64,000 bases of DNA from NCBI RefSeq assembly GCF_902830275.1, contig NZ_CADESW010000022.1:1-64000 (forward strand), given 5' to 3'. Shown here one piece after another: positions 1 through 7,829 of the stretch. A program made the position numbers and the translations under genes. This stretch comes from Burkholderia stagnalis (GTDB taxonomy: Bacteria > Pseudomonadota > Gammaproteobacteria > Burkholderiales > Burkholderiaceae). The first letter of the stretch is position 1, and every line of letters starts with the position of its first letter. Under the pieces are notes generated by a model. That model searched no databases. It worked only from the letters and a program-made list of their open reading frames with translations, and had not been told where the DNA came from.

Positions 1-692
1 TTGTGCTGGAAGTCGGCGCGGGCATTCGCCACTTTGGCGTGCAGCTTCGCGATATGCCGCTTGTGCTTGCGTGCCCGCTGCGCTTTCGCCAGCTTGTCGG
101 CCGCGCGCCGGCCGAACTGGTCATTGGGCAGTTTTTCGCCGGTCGAAAGTGTGGCGAAGTCTTTCAGGCCGAGATCGATACCGACGCCGGAACGGATCGG
201 GCGCGCCGGAACATCGGGCATCTCGATCACGATGTTCAGGAACCAGTTGCCGCGCGCATCCTGCGCGAAGTTGGTGCCGTCCTTGATTTTGCCGTCGGGA
301 AGCGACCGGCTGCTATTGAACACGCGGAAGGTGTGGCCGGCGAAGCGAAACGCGTCGCCCTCCCGCTTCAGGTCACGGCCCTTCAGCGGCACCCGGCCGA
401 GCGACTTCCGGCCGCGATAGCGCAGGTAGGGGCGACGTCGCTGGCTGCGCGACTTCGCGTATTGCTCGCACGTGGCATTGACCGTGCCGGAGTGGATGCC
501 GAGTGCCTTGCTGCTGCCAGTCGTCAGCACGTTCAGGTCGAAACCCGTCGGCCATTTCTTGTCCCACTTGAGCGCGTGCTTCTGCGTGTCGTTGCAGAAG
601 TTCCACACGTAGTTCACCGCACGGCTCTGCTGGTTCGGCAGTCCGTTGAGCGACTTCACCCGGTAGCGATAGACAAGGATCATGCCGGTCAT
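1..692 (-). CDS. tnpB: IS200/IS605-family TnpB (OrfB), RNA-guided nuclease, C-terminus cut by window edge
   Basis: The reverse strand reads open for 230 residues from ATG 692 to the window edge. It begins MTGMILVYRYRVKSLNGLP, with a second in-frame ATG at 683 as an alternative start. Residues 170-182 (VGIDLGLKDFATL) are the RuvC-I motif of TnpB nucleases with catalytic Asp173. It is followed by the lysine/arginine-rich bridge-like helix (KAQRARKHKRHIAKLHAK, about residues 203-220). The N-terminal half has the usual OrfB pattern YRYRV...NYVWNFCND. Known TnpB proteins are RNA-guided DNA endonucleases that keep IS605-type elements at their donor site; their guide RNA comes from the 3' end of the gene, which is outside this window. 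The zinc ribbon and the RuvC-II/III residues also lie beyond position 1, so intactness cannot be judged. No tnpA is visible. Confidence 0.9.
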   Translation of the reverse strand, partial: MTGMILVYRYRVKSLNGLPNQQSRAVNYVWNFCNDTQKHALKWDKKWPTGFDLNVLTTGSSKALGIHSGTVNATCEQYAKSRSQRRRPYLRYRGRKSLGRVPLKGRDLKREGDAFRFAGHTFRVFNSSRSLPDGKIKDGTNFAQDARGNWFLNIVIEMPDVPARPIRSGVGIDLGLKDFATLSTGEKLPNDQFGRRAADKLAKAQRARKHKRHIAKLHAKVANARADFQH

Positions 693-748
693 CCCAACCA
701 ATGGAAGAAGCTGCCTGTCAAGCGCGCTTCTTTCCTCCTCGCCATGCG

Positions 749-773
749 CCCCGAAGGGAGTCCCCTTGGGGGA
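749..773. repeat. Tandem GC palindromes at the presumed end of the tnpB element
   Basis: Two adjacent imperfect palindromes, CCCCGAAGGG and TCCCCTTGGGGG, lie between the tnpB start and the isomerase gene. IS200/IS605 elements end in subterminal hairpins recognised by TnpA. These palindromes are in the right place for that role, but the exact element end and target site are not defined here. Confidence 0.4.
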
Positions 774-799
774 AATGACGAGGTTTCGCGGAGCAACTG

Positions 800-1438
800 A
801 TGACAACCGGCCTCGACCCTGCCCAGCCTGCCTGGTTCTTCGATTTCGTCTCGCCGTTCTCCTACCTGCTGCTCGAACAGCACGAAAAATGGCCGGACGT
901 GCCGTTCGAGCCGGTCGCGGTGTCGCTGTACGACCTGCAGCGCCACTGGGGCCAGCGCCCGTCCGCGGACGTGCCCGCGAAGCGCATGTTCGTCTATCGC
1001 CATGCGCTGTTTCGCGCGGAGCAGCTCGGCATCCGCTTCAAGATGCCGCCCGCGCATCCGTTCGACTCCGACAAGGCGCTGCGCCTCGCGATCGCGCTGC
1101 GCGCCGACATCGCGACGGTGCGCGAGATGTTCCGCTTCATCTGGCGCGACGGCAACGACCCGTCGACGCCGGACGGCTTCGCGGCGCTGTGCGAGCGGGT
1201 CGGCGTCGGGCATGGCGACCAGCTGATCGAATTCGAGGAAACGGCCGCGCAGCTGCGCCGCCACACCGACGACGCGATCGCGCTCGGCGTGTTCGGCGTG
1301 CCGACGTTCTGGATGAACAAGCAGCTGTTCTGGGGCGAGGATGCGCTGCCGATGGTGCTGTACTGCGCACGCACGCCGACCTGGCTCGAAACGCAAGAGG
1401 TGAAGCGCATCAGCGCGCTGCCGAAGGGCCGCACGTAA
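800..1438 (+). CDS. 2-hydroxychromene-2-carboxylate isomerase / DsbA-like (GST kappa) family
   Basis: 212 residues of the thioredoxin-fold DsbA/HCCA isomerase family. Members of this type isomerise 2-hydroxychromene-2-carboxylate in naphthalene breakdown or act as kappa-class glutathione transferases. The N-terminal active-site segment FDFVSPFSY (residues 14-22) places the family's conserved catalytic serine at about Ser18. The C-terminal GVFGVPTFWMNKQLFWGED segment carries the cis-proline loop typical of the fold. A Shine-Dalgarno GGAG sits 6 bases before the ATG. The end of the tnpB element lies within tens of bases upstream, so the original promoter may have been displaced. The following LysR gene, of the NahR/NodD-like branch, is a plausible regulator. 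The physiological substrate is not shown by sequence. Confidence 0.85.
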   Translation: MTTGLDPAQPAWFFDFVSPFSYLLLEQHEKWPDVPFEPVAVSLYDLQRHWGQRPSADVPAKRMFVYRHALFRAEQLGIRFKMPPAHPFDSDKALRLAIALRADIATVREMFRFIWRDGNDPSTPDGFAALCERVGVGHGDQLIEFEETAAQLRRHTDDAIALGVFGVPTFWMNKQLFWGEDALPMVLYCARTPTWLETQEVKRISALPKGRT

Positions 1439-1516
1439 GTGCGCGTGATACCGGTCATCACGCACGGGCGCGCGCGGCTGCGGTAAGGTTACGCTTCGCC
1501 CGGACACCCCCCATCG

Positions 1517-2467
1517 ATGGAAGACGACGACCGTACCGCCTCGCTCGACATCTGGCTCGTGCGCGTGCTGCGCACGCTGCTGCTCGAGCGCAGCGTCACG
1601 CAGGCCGCGCTGCGCCTGAACCAGACCCAGCCTGCGATCAGCACGGCGCTGCGCAAGCTGCGCGAGACGCTGAACGACCCGATCCTCGTGCGCGGCAAAT
1701 CCGGGATGGTGCCGACCGAATACGGCGCGTCGCTGCTCGACGCCGCGCAGCGCGCGCTGCGCGAGGTCGACTTCATCGCGACGCCGCACGGCGAGTTCGC
1801 GCCCGAAAGCGCGCGCCGCACCTTCCGCGTTGCCGCACCCGACTACCTGAACGATTTCTTCATGCCGACGCTGATCGAGCGGTTTCGCGACGCGGCGCCG
1901 CATGCGCATCTGGAAATCGATTCGCTGAACCCCGCGCTCGATCACGCGGGCGCGCTCGAATCGGGTGCGCTCGATCTCGTGATCGGCAACTGGCCGAAGC
2001 CGGACCCGCGCTTCGCGCGCGACGACCTGTTCTCCGACACCGTCGTCTGCCTGATGCGCGACTCGCACCCGCTCGCGCAGGCGACGCTCACGCGCGACGC
2101 ATACGCCGCCGCCGCGCATCTCGCGCCCACGCCGTACACCGGCGACAAGCGCAACGCGATCGAAATCGGCCTCGCGCGCGCGGGCCTCACGCGGCGGATC
2201 GTCACGACGCTGCCGTACTTCGGGCTCGTGCCGCAGGTGCTGCTGCAATCGGACCTGATCTTCACGACGACGCGGCGCTTCGCGACCCACTACGCGCAGC
2301 TGCTGCCGCTCGTCGTGGTCGCGCCGCCGGTGCCGTTTCCGCGCATCCGCAGCTACCTGCTCACGCATCCGCAGCCCGACCGGCCGACCGACATCGCGTG
2401 GCTGCGCGCGCTGATGCAGAGCGTGTCGGGCGAGCTGACGGCCGCGCGCGGCGCGCGCAAGCGCTGA
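1517..2467 (+). CDS. LysR-family transcriptional regulator (NodD/NahR-like branch)
   Basis: 316 residues with the N-terminal winged helix-turn-helix of LysR proteins; the recognition helix region is RLNQTQPAISTALRKLRE (about residues 34-51). A periplasmic-binding-protein-like effector domain follows. The N-terminal wording LDIWLVRVLRTLLLERSVTQAALRL resembles the NahR/LinR/NodD branch, often tied to aromatic catabolism. It lies 78 bases behind the HCCA-isomerase gene on the same strand, with no clear terminator between them. The two may form a catabolic remnant. No target operator was identified. The effector is unknown. Confidence 0.88.
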   Translation: MEDDDRTASLDIWLVRVLRTLLLERSVTQAALRLNQTQPAISTALRKLRETLNDPILVRGKSGMVPTEYGASLLDAAQRALREVDFIATPHGEFAPESARRTFRVAAPDYLNDFFMPTLIERFRDAAPHAHLEIDSLNPALDHAGALESGALDLVIGNWPKPDPRFARDDLFSDTVVCLMRDSHPLAQATLTRDAYAAAAHLAPTPYTGDKRNAIEIGLARAGLTRRIVTTLPYFGLVPQVLLQSDLIFTTTRRFATHYAQLLPLVVVAPPVPFPRIRSYLLTHPQPDRPTDIAWLRALMQSVSGELTAARGARKR

Positions 2468-2514
2468 CGCGCGATTCGCGCGCGCCGGCGGGCAGGTTCG
2501 CTTCGATGAAAGTT

Positions 2515-2538
2515 GCGTTGCGCGGCGACGCGCAACGC
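2515..2538. terminator. GC hairpin between convergent genes
   Basis: Perfect 10-bp stem GCGTTGCGCG / CGCGCAACGC with a GCGA loop, between the LysR stop at 2467 and the end of the convergent gene at 2574. No T tract follows on either strand, so it may be a weak or bidirectional terminator. Confidence 0.45.
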
Positions 2539-2573
2539 CGTTCGTGCGCCCCGGGGCGCGCGGGTGGTTCCGC

Positions 2574-2975
2574 TCAGGCGGTGCAGAACGTTTCCTGAAG
2601 ATGCGTCCAGCGCACCGCGCCGGCCGTGTCGCGCGCGAACACCGCGGTCGCGCGCCGCGCGGGCAGTTCGCCGGTTGCCGCGTGCTGCGCTTCGAGATAC
2701 GTGATCACCGCGTGCCGGTCGTCCGACGCGAGCACGCGGACATCCGACAACGTGATGCGCAGCCCCGCCTTCGCGCCGGCAAGCTTCGCGAACAGGTCGC
2801 GCGTGCCGTCGCGGTCGAACGCGCGGCCGTCGGTGAGGATCATCGTGAAGCCGGGCGCGAACGGCGCCATCAGCGCGTCGAGCGCCGCGCCCGTCGTGTC
2901 CGCGCCGGACAGCCAGCGTTCGATGGCGACGAGGCTCGTGTCGAGCGTGTCGAGGAAAACCTGGGAATCGGGCAT
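2574..2975 (-). CDS. SnoaL-like / nuclear transport factor 2 fold protein
   Basis: A 133-residue protein (MPDSQVFLDTLDTSLVAIERWLSG...) with the size and pattern of the NTF2-like/DUF4440 superfamily: an N-terminal helix, a TMILTDGRAFDRDGTRDLFAKL segment and alternating beta strands ending WTHLQETFCTA. Such proteins are small alpha+beta barrels used as isomerases, dehydratases or ligand binders. The substrate cannot be deduced. The start at 2975 is preferred because AGGTG lies just upstream. An in-frame ATG at 2987 would add MQVT. It lies downstream of xdhC on the same strand, with 95 bases between them, and might be co-transcribed. The function is unassigned. Confidence 0.7.
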   Translation of the reverse strand: MPDSQVFLDTLDTSLVAIERWLSGADTTGAALDALMAPFAPGFTMILTDGRAFDRDGTRDLFAKLAGAKAGLRITLSDVRVLASDDRHAVITYLEAQHAATGELPARRATAVFARDTAGAVRWTHLQETFCTA

Positions 2976-3070
2976 GGTCACCTGCATCGGGAAAGCGCGC
3001 GGCCCATGCCGCGCGATCCATGCAGTGTAAGGAAAAGCGTGCGGCGCTGCGTCGAAGCGGTCAGCGCGCG

Positions 3071-3649
3071 TCAACGCACGCAGGGCACGTCGTCCGGCGT
3101 GCGGCCCGACGCCGCCGCCTTCACGTCGGCGACGGGCATGCCCGCGCGCGCCTGCAGCAGCTCCGCGCAGACGGCCACCGCGATCGCGCCGGGCGCCTTG
3201 TCGACGATGCCCGCGACGCCGATCGGGCACACCATCTCGCGCATCCGCGCCGGCTCGACGCCGCGCGCGACGAGCCGGCGCTCGAACTTCACGCGCTTGG
3301 TGCGCGAGCCGATCATCCCGAAGTACGCGAAGTCGCGCCGCCGCATGATCCGCTCCGCCAGCGCGAAATCGAGCGCGTGATTGTGCGTCATCACGAGGAA
3401 GTACGCGCCCGGCGGCGCTTCGTCGACGAGCGCGTCGGGCGTGTCGGTCGGCTCGGGCTGCACGTTCGGCGGACATTCGTCCGGGAACAGCTCGTCGCGC
3501 GTGTCGACCCACTGCACGACGCACGGCAGCGCGCCGAGCAGCGTGACGAGCGCATGGCCGACATGCCCCGCGCCGAACAGCACGATGTGCATCGGCACGG
3601 GCATGCCCGTCGCGCGGTTGCGCCGGCCGGTTCCCTGGGCGAACGTCAT
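3071..3649 (-). CDS. xdhC: Xanthine dehydrogenase accessory protein XdhC, short form lacking the N-terminal CoxI domain
   Basis: 192 residues. XdhC-type chaperones bind molybdenum cofactor, promote its sulfuration and insert it into XdhB. The C-terminal Rossmann domain is clear: IVLFGAGHVGHALVTLL (about residues 22-38), then FLVMTHNHALDFAL and YFGMIGSRTKRVKFERRL. The usual N-terminal XdhC/CoxI domain, with its SAPREAG-type motif, is absent. Only about 20 residues (MTFAQGTGRRNRATG...) precede the Rossmann motif, where family members of roughly 300 residues carry well over 100. The ATG lies one base after the xdhB stop codon, so the two genes are translationally coupled. The shortening is what the sequence shows; whether the protein still works is not known. 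Confidence 0.85.
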   Translation of the reverse strand: MTFAQGTGRRNRATGMPVPMHIVLFGAGHVGHALVTLLGALPCVVQWVDTRDELFPDECPPNVQPEPTDTPDALVDEAPPGAYFLVMTHNHALDFALAERIMRRRDFAYFGMIGSRTKRVKFERRLVARGVEPARMREMVCPIGVAGIVDKAPGAIAVAVCAELLQARAGMPVADVKAAASGRTPDDVPCVR

Positions 3650-3650
3650 C

Positions 3651-6002
3651 TCAGCCTCGCGCCGCGCGCACGGCCTGCACCGCGCGCAGGATCGACTCGC
3701 CGGTCGCCGGCGCGTCGAGCGGCGGGTTCACGCGATAGTCGCCCACCGCCGCCACCGCGTCGCGCACCGCGAAGAACACCGAGAACGGCAGCAGCAGCGG
3801 CGGCTCGCCCACCGCCTTCGAGCGGTGGATGCTGTCCTCGACGTTGCGGTTCTGGAACAGCCGCACGTTGAACTCGGGCGGCGTGTCGTTGACGGTCGGG
3901 ATCTTGTAGGTGGACGGCGCATGCGTCATCAGCTTGCCGCCCGCGTTCCACCACAGCTCCTCGGTCGTGAGCCAGCCCATCCCCTGGATGAACGCGCCCT
4001 CGACCTGGCCGATGTCGAGCGCCGGGTTCAGCGACGCGCCGACGTCGTGCAGCGCATCGACGCGCAGCGTGCGCATCTCGCCCGTCAGCGTGTCGATCAC
4101 GACTTCCGACACGGCCGCGCCGTACGCGTAGTAGTAGAACGGCCGGCCCTGCAGCTTCGACTGGTCCCAGTACAGCTTCGGCGTCGCGTAGAACCCGTCG
4201 GACCACAGCTGCACGCGCGCGAGATACGCCTTCGCGATCACCTCGCCGAACGGCACGCCGGTCGCGCCGACCCACACGGTGTCGTTGCCGAACCGCACGT
4301 CGGCCGCGTTGACCGTGCCGCCGCCGTAGTGGCTCGCCGCGAACGCCGCGAGCCGCTCGCGCAGCTGCCGCGCGGCATCCTGCGCGGCCTTGCCGTTCAG
4401 GTCCGAGCCGGTCGACGCGGCGGTCGCCGACGTGTTCGCGACCTTGCTCGTGTCGGTGGCGGTCACGCGGATGCGCTCGAAGCGAATTCCCAGCTCGTGC
4501 GCGACGACCTGCGCGACCTTCGTGTTGAGGCCCTGCCCCATCTCCGTGCCGCCGTGGTTCACGAGCACCGAGCCGTCGGTGTAGATGTGGACGAGCGAGC
4601 CCGCCTGGTTGAAGTGCGTGACGTTGAACGCGATGCCGAACTTCACCGGCGTCAGCGCGATGCCCTTCTTCAGCACCGTGTTGCGCGCGTTGAATTCGCG
4701 CACGCCGGCACGCCGCGCGCGGTAGCCGCTCGTCGCCTCGAGTTCGGCGAGCAGCTCGGGCAGCACGTTGTCCTCGATCGTCTGCCCGTACGGCGTCACG
4801 TTGCGCTCGGTCTTGCCGTACAGGTTCGCGTAGCGCACGTCGAGCGGGTCGCGGCCGAGCGCGCGCGCGATGTCGTCGACGATGTACTCGATCGCGAACG
4901 CGCCCTGCGGGCCGCCGAAGCCGCGGAACGCGGTGTTCGACTGCGTGTTGGTCTTGCCGCAGTAGCCGGCGATCGACACGTCGGGCAGCCAGTACGCGTT
5001 GTCGAAGTGGCACACCGCGCGCGTCATCACCGGGCCCGACAGGTCGGCCGAGAAGCCGCAGCGCGACGTCATGTCGAGCGACACGCCGTCGATGCGGCCG
5101 TCGTCGTCGTAGCCCACGTCGAAGCGGTAGTGGAAATCGTGCCGCTTGCCGGTGATCATCATGTCGTCGTCGCGGTCCGGGCGCAGCTTCACCGGGCACA
5201 GCAGCTTCCACGCGGCAAGCGCCGCGCAGCACGCGAACAGGCCCGACTGCGATTCCTTGCCGCCGAAGCCGCCGCCCATCCGGCGGCATTCGACCAGCAC
5301 GTTGTGCGACGCGACGCCGAGCACGTGCGCGACGAGGTGCTGCATCTCGCTCGGGTGCTGCGTCGAGCAGTACACGTGCATGCCGTCGTCGTCCTTCGGC
5401 ACCGCGTAGGCGATCTGCCCTTCGAGATAGAACTGCTCCTGGCCGCCGAGAACCATCTCCGCCGCGTGACGGTGCGCAGCCGCGTCGAGATGCGCGGCCG
5501 CGTCGCCGCGCGCGAGCTTCAGCGGCGGGATCACGTACGACTCGGCGCGGCGCGCGTCCTGCGCGGTCAGGATCGCGGGCAGCTCCTCGTACTCGACCTT
5601 CGCGCGGCGCGCGGCGAGCCGCGCGGTTTCGTGCGACGTCGCGACGACGATGAACATCGGCTGGCCGACGAACTGCACGAGCCCGCTGGCGAGCACCGGG
5701 TCGTCGTGGATGATCGGGCCGCAGTCGTTCACGCCGGGAATGTCGTCGGCGGTGAACACGGCGACGACGCCGGGCGTCGCGCGCACCGCATCGAAATTCA
5801 TCGACACGATCTTCGCGTGCGCCTTCGCGGAGAGCCCGAGCGCCGCGTGCAGCGTGCCGGCGACGAGCGGGATGTCGTCGGTGTAGGTGGCGCGCCCGCT
5901 CACGTGCAGGTGCGCGGATTCGTGCGGACGCGAGATGTGGACCTGCGCGGCGTCGGCCTGCGCGTCGAGGGTGTTCAGGAACGGTTCGGCTTGCTGGTTC
6001 AT
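3651..6002 (-). CDS. xdhB: Xanthine dehydrogenase, large molybdopterin-binding subunit
   Basis: 783 residues, normal length for the XdhB/molybdopterin subunit that oxidises hypoxanthine to xanthine and urate in the cytoplasm with the XdhA electron-transfer subunit. Recognisable cofactor motifs in order are GGGFGGKESQ (about 245), RGFGGPQGAFAIEYI (about 355), GTEMGQGLNTK (about 485) and, near the C-terminus, KAVGEPPLLLPFSVFFAVRDAV, which holds the catalytic glutamate. The gene begins 16 bases after the xdhA stop codon and ends one base before xdhC, giving the classic xdhABC order. No frameshift or missing motif was seen. Confidence 0.95.
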   Translation of the reverse strand: MNQQAEPFLNTLDAQADAAQVHISRPHESAHLHVSGRATYTDDIPLVAGTLHAALGLSAKAHAKIVSMNFDAVRATPGVVAVFTADDIPGVNDCGPIIHDDPVLASGLVQFVGQPMFIVVATSHETARLAARRAKVEYEELPAILTAQDARRAESYVIPPLKLARGDAAAHLDAAAHRHAAEMVLGGQEQFYLEGQIAYAVPKDDDGMHVYCSTQHPSEMQHLVAHVLGVASHNVLVECRRMGGGFGGKESQSGLFACCAALAAWKLLCPVKLRPDRDDDMMITGKRHDFHYRFDVGYDDDGRIDGVSLDMTSRCGFSADLSGPVMTRAVCHFDNAYWLPDVSIAGYCGKTNTQSNTAFRGFGGPQGAFAIEYIVDDIARALGRDPLDVRYANLYGKTERNVTPYGQTIEDNVLPELLAELEATSGYRARRAGVREFNARNTVLKKGIALTPVKFGIAFNVTHFNQAGSLVHIYTDGSVLVNHGGTEMGQGLNTKVAQVVAHELGIRFERIRVTATDTSKVANTSATAASTGSDLNGKAAQDAARQLRERLAAFAASHYGGGTVNAADVRFGNDTVWVGATGVPFGEVIAKAYLARVQLWSDGFYATPKLYWDQSKLQGRPFYYYAYGAAVSEVVIDTLTGEMRTLRVDALHDVGASLNPALDIGQVEGAFIQGMGWLTTEELWWNAGGKLMTHAPSTYKIPTVNDTPPEFNVRLFQNRNVEDSIHRSKAVGEPPLLLPFSVFFAVRDAVAAVGDYRVNPPLDAPATGESILRAVQAVRAARG

Positions 6003-6018
6003 CGTGTGTTCTCCCTCG

Positions 6019-7566
6019 TCAGGCCCGCGCCGTTTCGGCGGCCACTTCGCGCACGCTCAATGCCTGCGGCGGCAGCGGGTCGTGCGCACGCGTCTCCAGC
6101 CAGAACCGATACATCAGGTTCTTCGCGGTCTCGAGGCGGTAGGCGCTCGTCGCGCGCATGTCGGTGAGCGGCTGGTAGTCGCGCTCGAGCGCCTGCATCG
6201 CGGCCTGCGCGGTCGCTTCGTGCCACTGCGCGCCGTCGAGCACGGCCTCCGTGTGCGTCGCGCGCTTCGGCGTGGCGGCCATCCCGCCGAACGCGATGCG
6301 CGGCTCGCGGATCGTGTCGCCGTCCGCGATGAACGCGAACGCCGCGCACACGGCCGAGATGTCCGAATCGAAGCGCTTCGACAGCTTGTAGGTGCGGAAC
6401 TGCAGCTTCGCGCGCGCGCCGCGGCGGGTCGGCACCTTCACGCCGACGACGAATTCGTGCGGGGCCATGTCCTTCTGCTGGTAGCCCGTGTAGAGCGCCT
6501 CGAGCGGCAGCTCGCGCACGGTGTCGCCGCCGCGCAGCACCACGTGCGCGCCGAGCGCGATCAGCCCCGGCATCGAATCGCCGATCGGCGAGCCGTTCGC
6601 GACGTTGCCGCCGAGCGTGCCCGCGTTGCGGATCGGCAGCGACGCGAAGCGCTTCCACATCTCGGTCAGCTCCGGATAGGTGCCGGCCAGCGCCGCGTAA
6701 CCCGCCTCGACGGTGACGCCCGCGCCGATCTCGATCCAGTCTTCGCCGTGCACGATGCGCTGCAGTTCGGCGACCTGGCCGACGTAGATCAGGTCGTCGA
6801 GCCGGCGCATCTGCTTGGTGACCCACAACCCGATGTCGGTGCTGCCCGCGAGGATCCGCGCGTCCGGGCGCTCGACCTTCAGCGCGGCGAGCGCGTCGAG
6901 CGTGCGCGGCGCGGCGAAGCGCGCGCCGCCGATCTCGTAGTCGAACGTGCCGTCGCGCTTCAGCGACGCGAGCGCGCGGGCGAGCGCGGCCGTGTCGACC
7001 GGCGGGGATGGCTGCGCCGCGCCTTCGCCGGCCGCGTCGAACATCTGCACCGCCGCATCGACGATCGGCCGGTAGCCCGTGCAGCGGCACAGGTTGCCGG
7101 TCAGCGCGTCGGCTATCTCGGTGCGCGTCGGCACGTCCTTCGCCTTCGCGCACGCGCCGCTGCCGCAGCCTTCGTGGCCGTGCTTCTCGTACAGCGCCCA
7201 CATCGACATCACGAAACCGGGCGTGCAGAACCCGCATTGCGAGCCGTGGCAGTCGACCATCGCCTGCTGCACGGGGTGCAGCGAGCCGTCCGGCCGGCGC
7301 AGGTCCTCGACGGTCAAGAGCGCCTTGCCGTCGAGCGTCGGCAGGAACTGGATGCAGGCGTTGACGGCCTTGAACGCGACCTCGCCCGCGTCGGTCAGCT
7401 CGCCGACGACGACCGTGCACGCGCCGCAGTCGCCTTCCGCGCAGCCTTCCTTGGTGCCGGTGCAGTGCGCGTCCTCGCGCAGGTATTGCAGCACCGTGCG
7501 GGTGACGTCCGCGCCGCTGACCTCGCGGATCGCATGACGATGATAGAAACGGATCGGCTCACTCAT
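6019..7566 (-). CDS. xdhA: Xanthine dehydrogenase, small FAD / iron-sulfur subunit
   Basis: 515 residues combining an N-terminal plant-type [2Fe-2S] ferredoxin domain (Cys42, Cys47, Cys50, Cys71), a second [2Fe-2S] domain (Cys111, Cys114, Cys160, Cys162) and a C-terminal FAD domain with ILAGSTDIGLWVTKQ. It passes electrons from the molybdenum centre in XdhB to NAD+. An insert rich in Gly and Cys (about residues 128-142, HGHEGCGSGACAK) separates the two cysteine pairs of the second cluster. It is the first gene of the leftward xdh operon. The upstream region, shared with a divergent MFS gene, contains an inverted repeat that could be the operator for purine-responsive control. Confidence 0.95.
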   Translation of the reverse strand: MSEPIRFYHRHAIREVSGADVTRTVLQYLREDAHCTGTKEGCAEGDCGACTVVVGELTDAGEVAFKAVNACIQFLPTLDGKALLTVEDLRRPDGSLHPVQQAMVDCHGSQCGFCTPGFVMSMWALYEKHGHEGCGSGACAKAKDVPTRTEIADALTGNLCRCTGYRPIVDAAVQMFDAAGEGAAQPSPPVDTAALARALASLKRDGTFDYEIGGARFAAPRTLDALAALKVERPDARILAGSTDIGLWVTKQMRRLDDLIYVGQVAELQRIVHGEDWIEIGAGVTVEAGYAALAGTYPELTEMWKRFASLPIRNAGTLGGNVANGSPIGDSMPGLIALGAHVVLRGGDTVRELPLEALYTGYQQKDMAPHEFVVGVKVPTRRGARAKLQFRTYKLSKRFDSDISAVCAAFAFIADGDTIREPRIAFGGMAATPKRATHTEAVLDGAQWHEATAQAAMQALERDYQPLTDMRATSAYRLETAKNLMYRFWLETRAHDPLPPQALSVREVAAETARA

Positions 7567-7692
7567 GTCTCGTAACGTTCTTCAAGTTGGGGCAAGGCGG
7601 CCCGCGCCGATGGGGCTGGCCGTCGTCTTCTCTGACAGTTTCAACGCTATCACCGTCAAATTCCGCAACCCATAGCCCATCACGCATGCGGC

Positions 7693-7714
7693 CCATATAA
7701 CTGAGGCGATATGG
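7693..7714. promoter_or_regulatory. Inverted repeat CCATAT-N10-ATATGG between xdhA and a divergent transporter gene
   Basis: A perfect 6-bp inverted repeat (CCATAT at 7693-7698, ATATGG at 7709-7714) with a 10-base spacer, 127 bases upstream of xdhA and 116 bases before the MFS start. The geometry suits a dimeric regulator such as a LysR protein. Which regulator binds, and which gene it controls, is unknown. Confidence 0.4.
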
Positions 7715-7829
7715 CGCAGAGGGCCCGATTCACTCAATGGTCACTGCGGCAAAACCGGTTCCATGGGAAAATCCCGATTCCATTTTCGGCCGCCTTCCGT
7801 GCGGTTTCGCTCATCGGTTCCGACCCCAC

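Noticed and set aside
682..2598. Long open plus-strand frame of over 600 codons across the isomerase and LysR genes
   Set aside because: It is an out-of-frame shadow: Arg/Ala-rich with no family pattern, while both real genes in this stretch have clear motifs and ribosome sites.
3381..6167. More than 900 codons open on the plus strand opposite xdhB
   Set aside because: High-GC antisense shadow of xdhB with extreme Arg/His/Val content and no recognisable domain.
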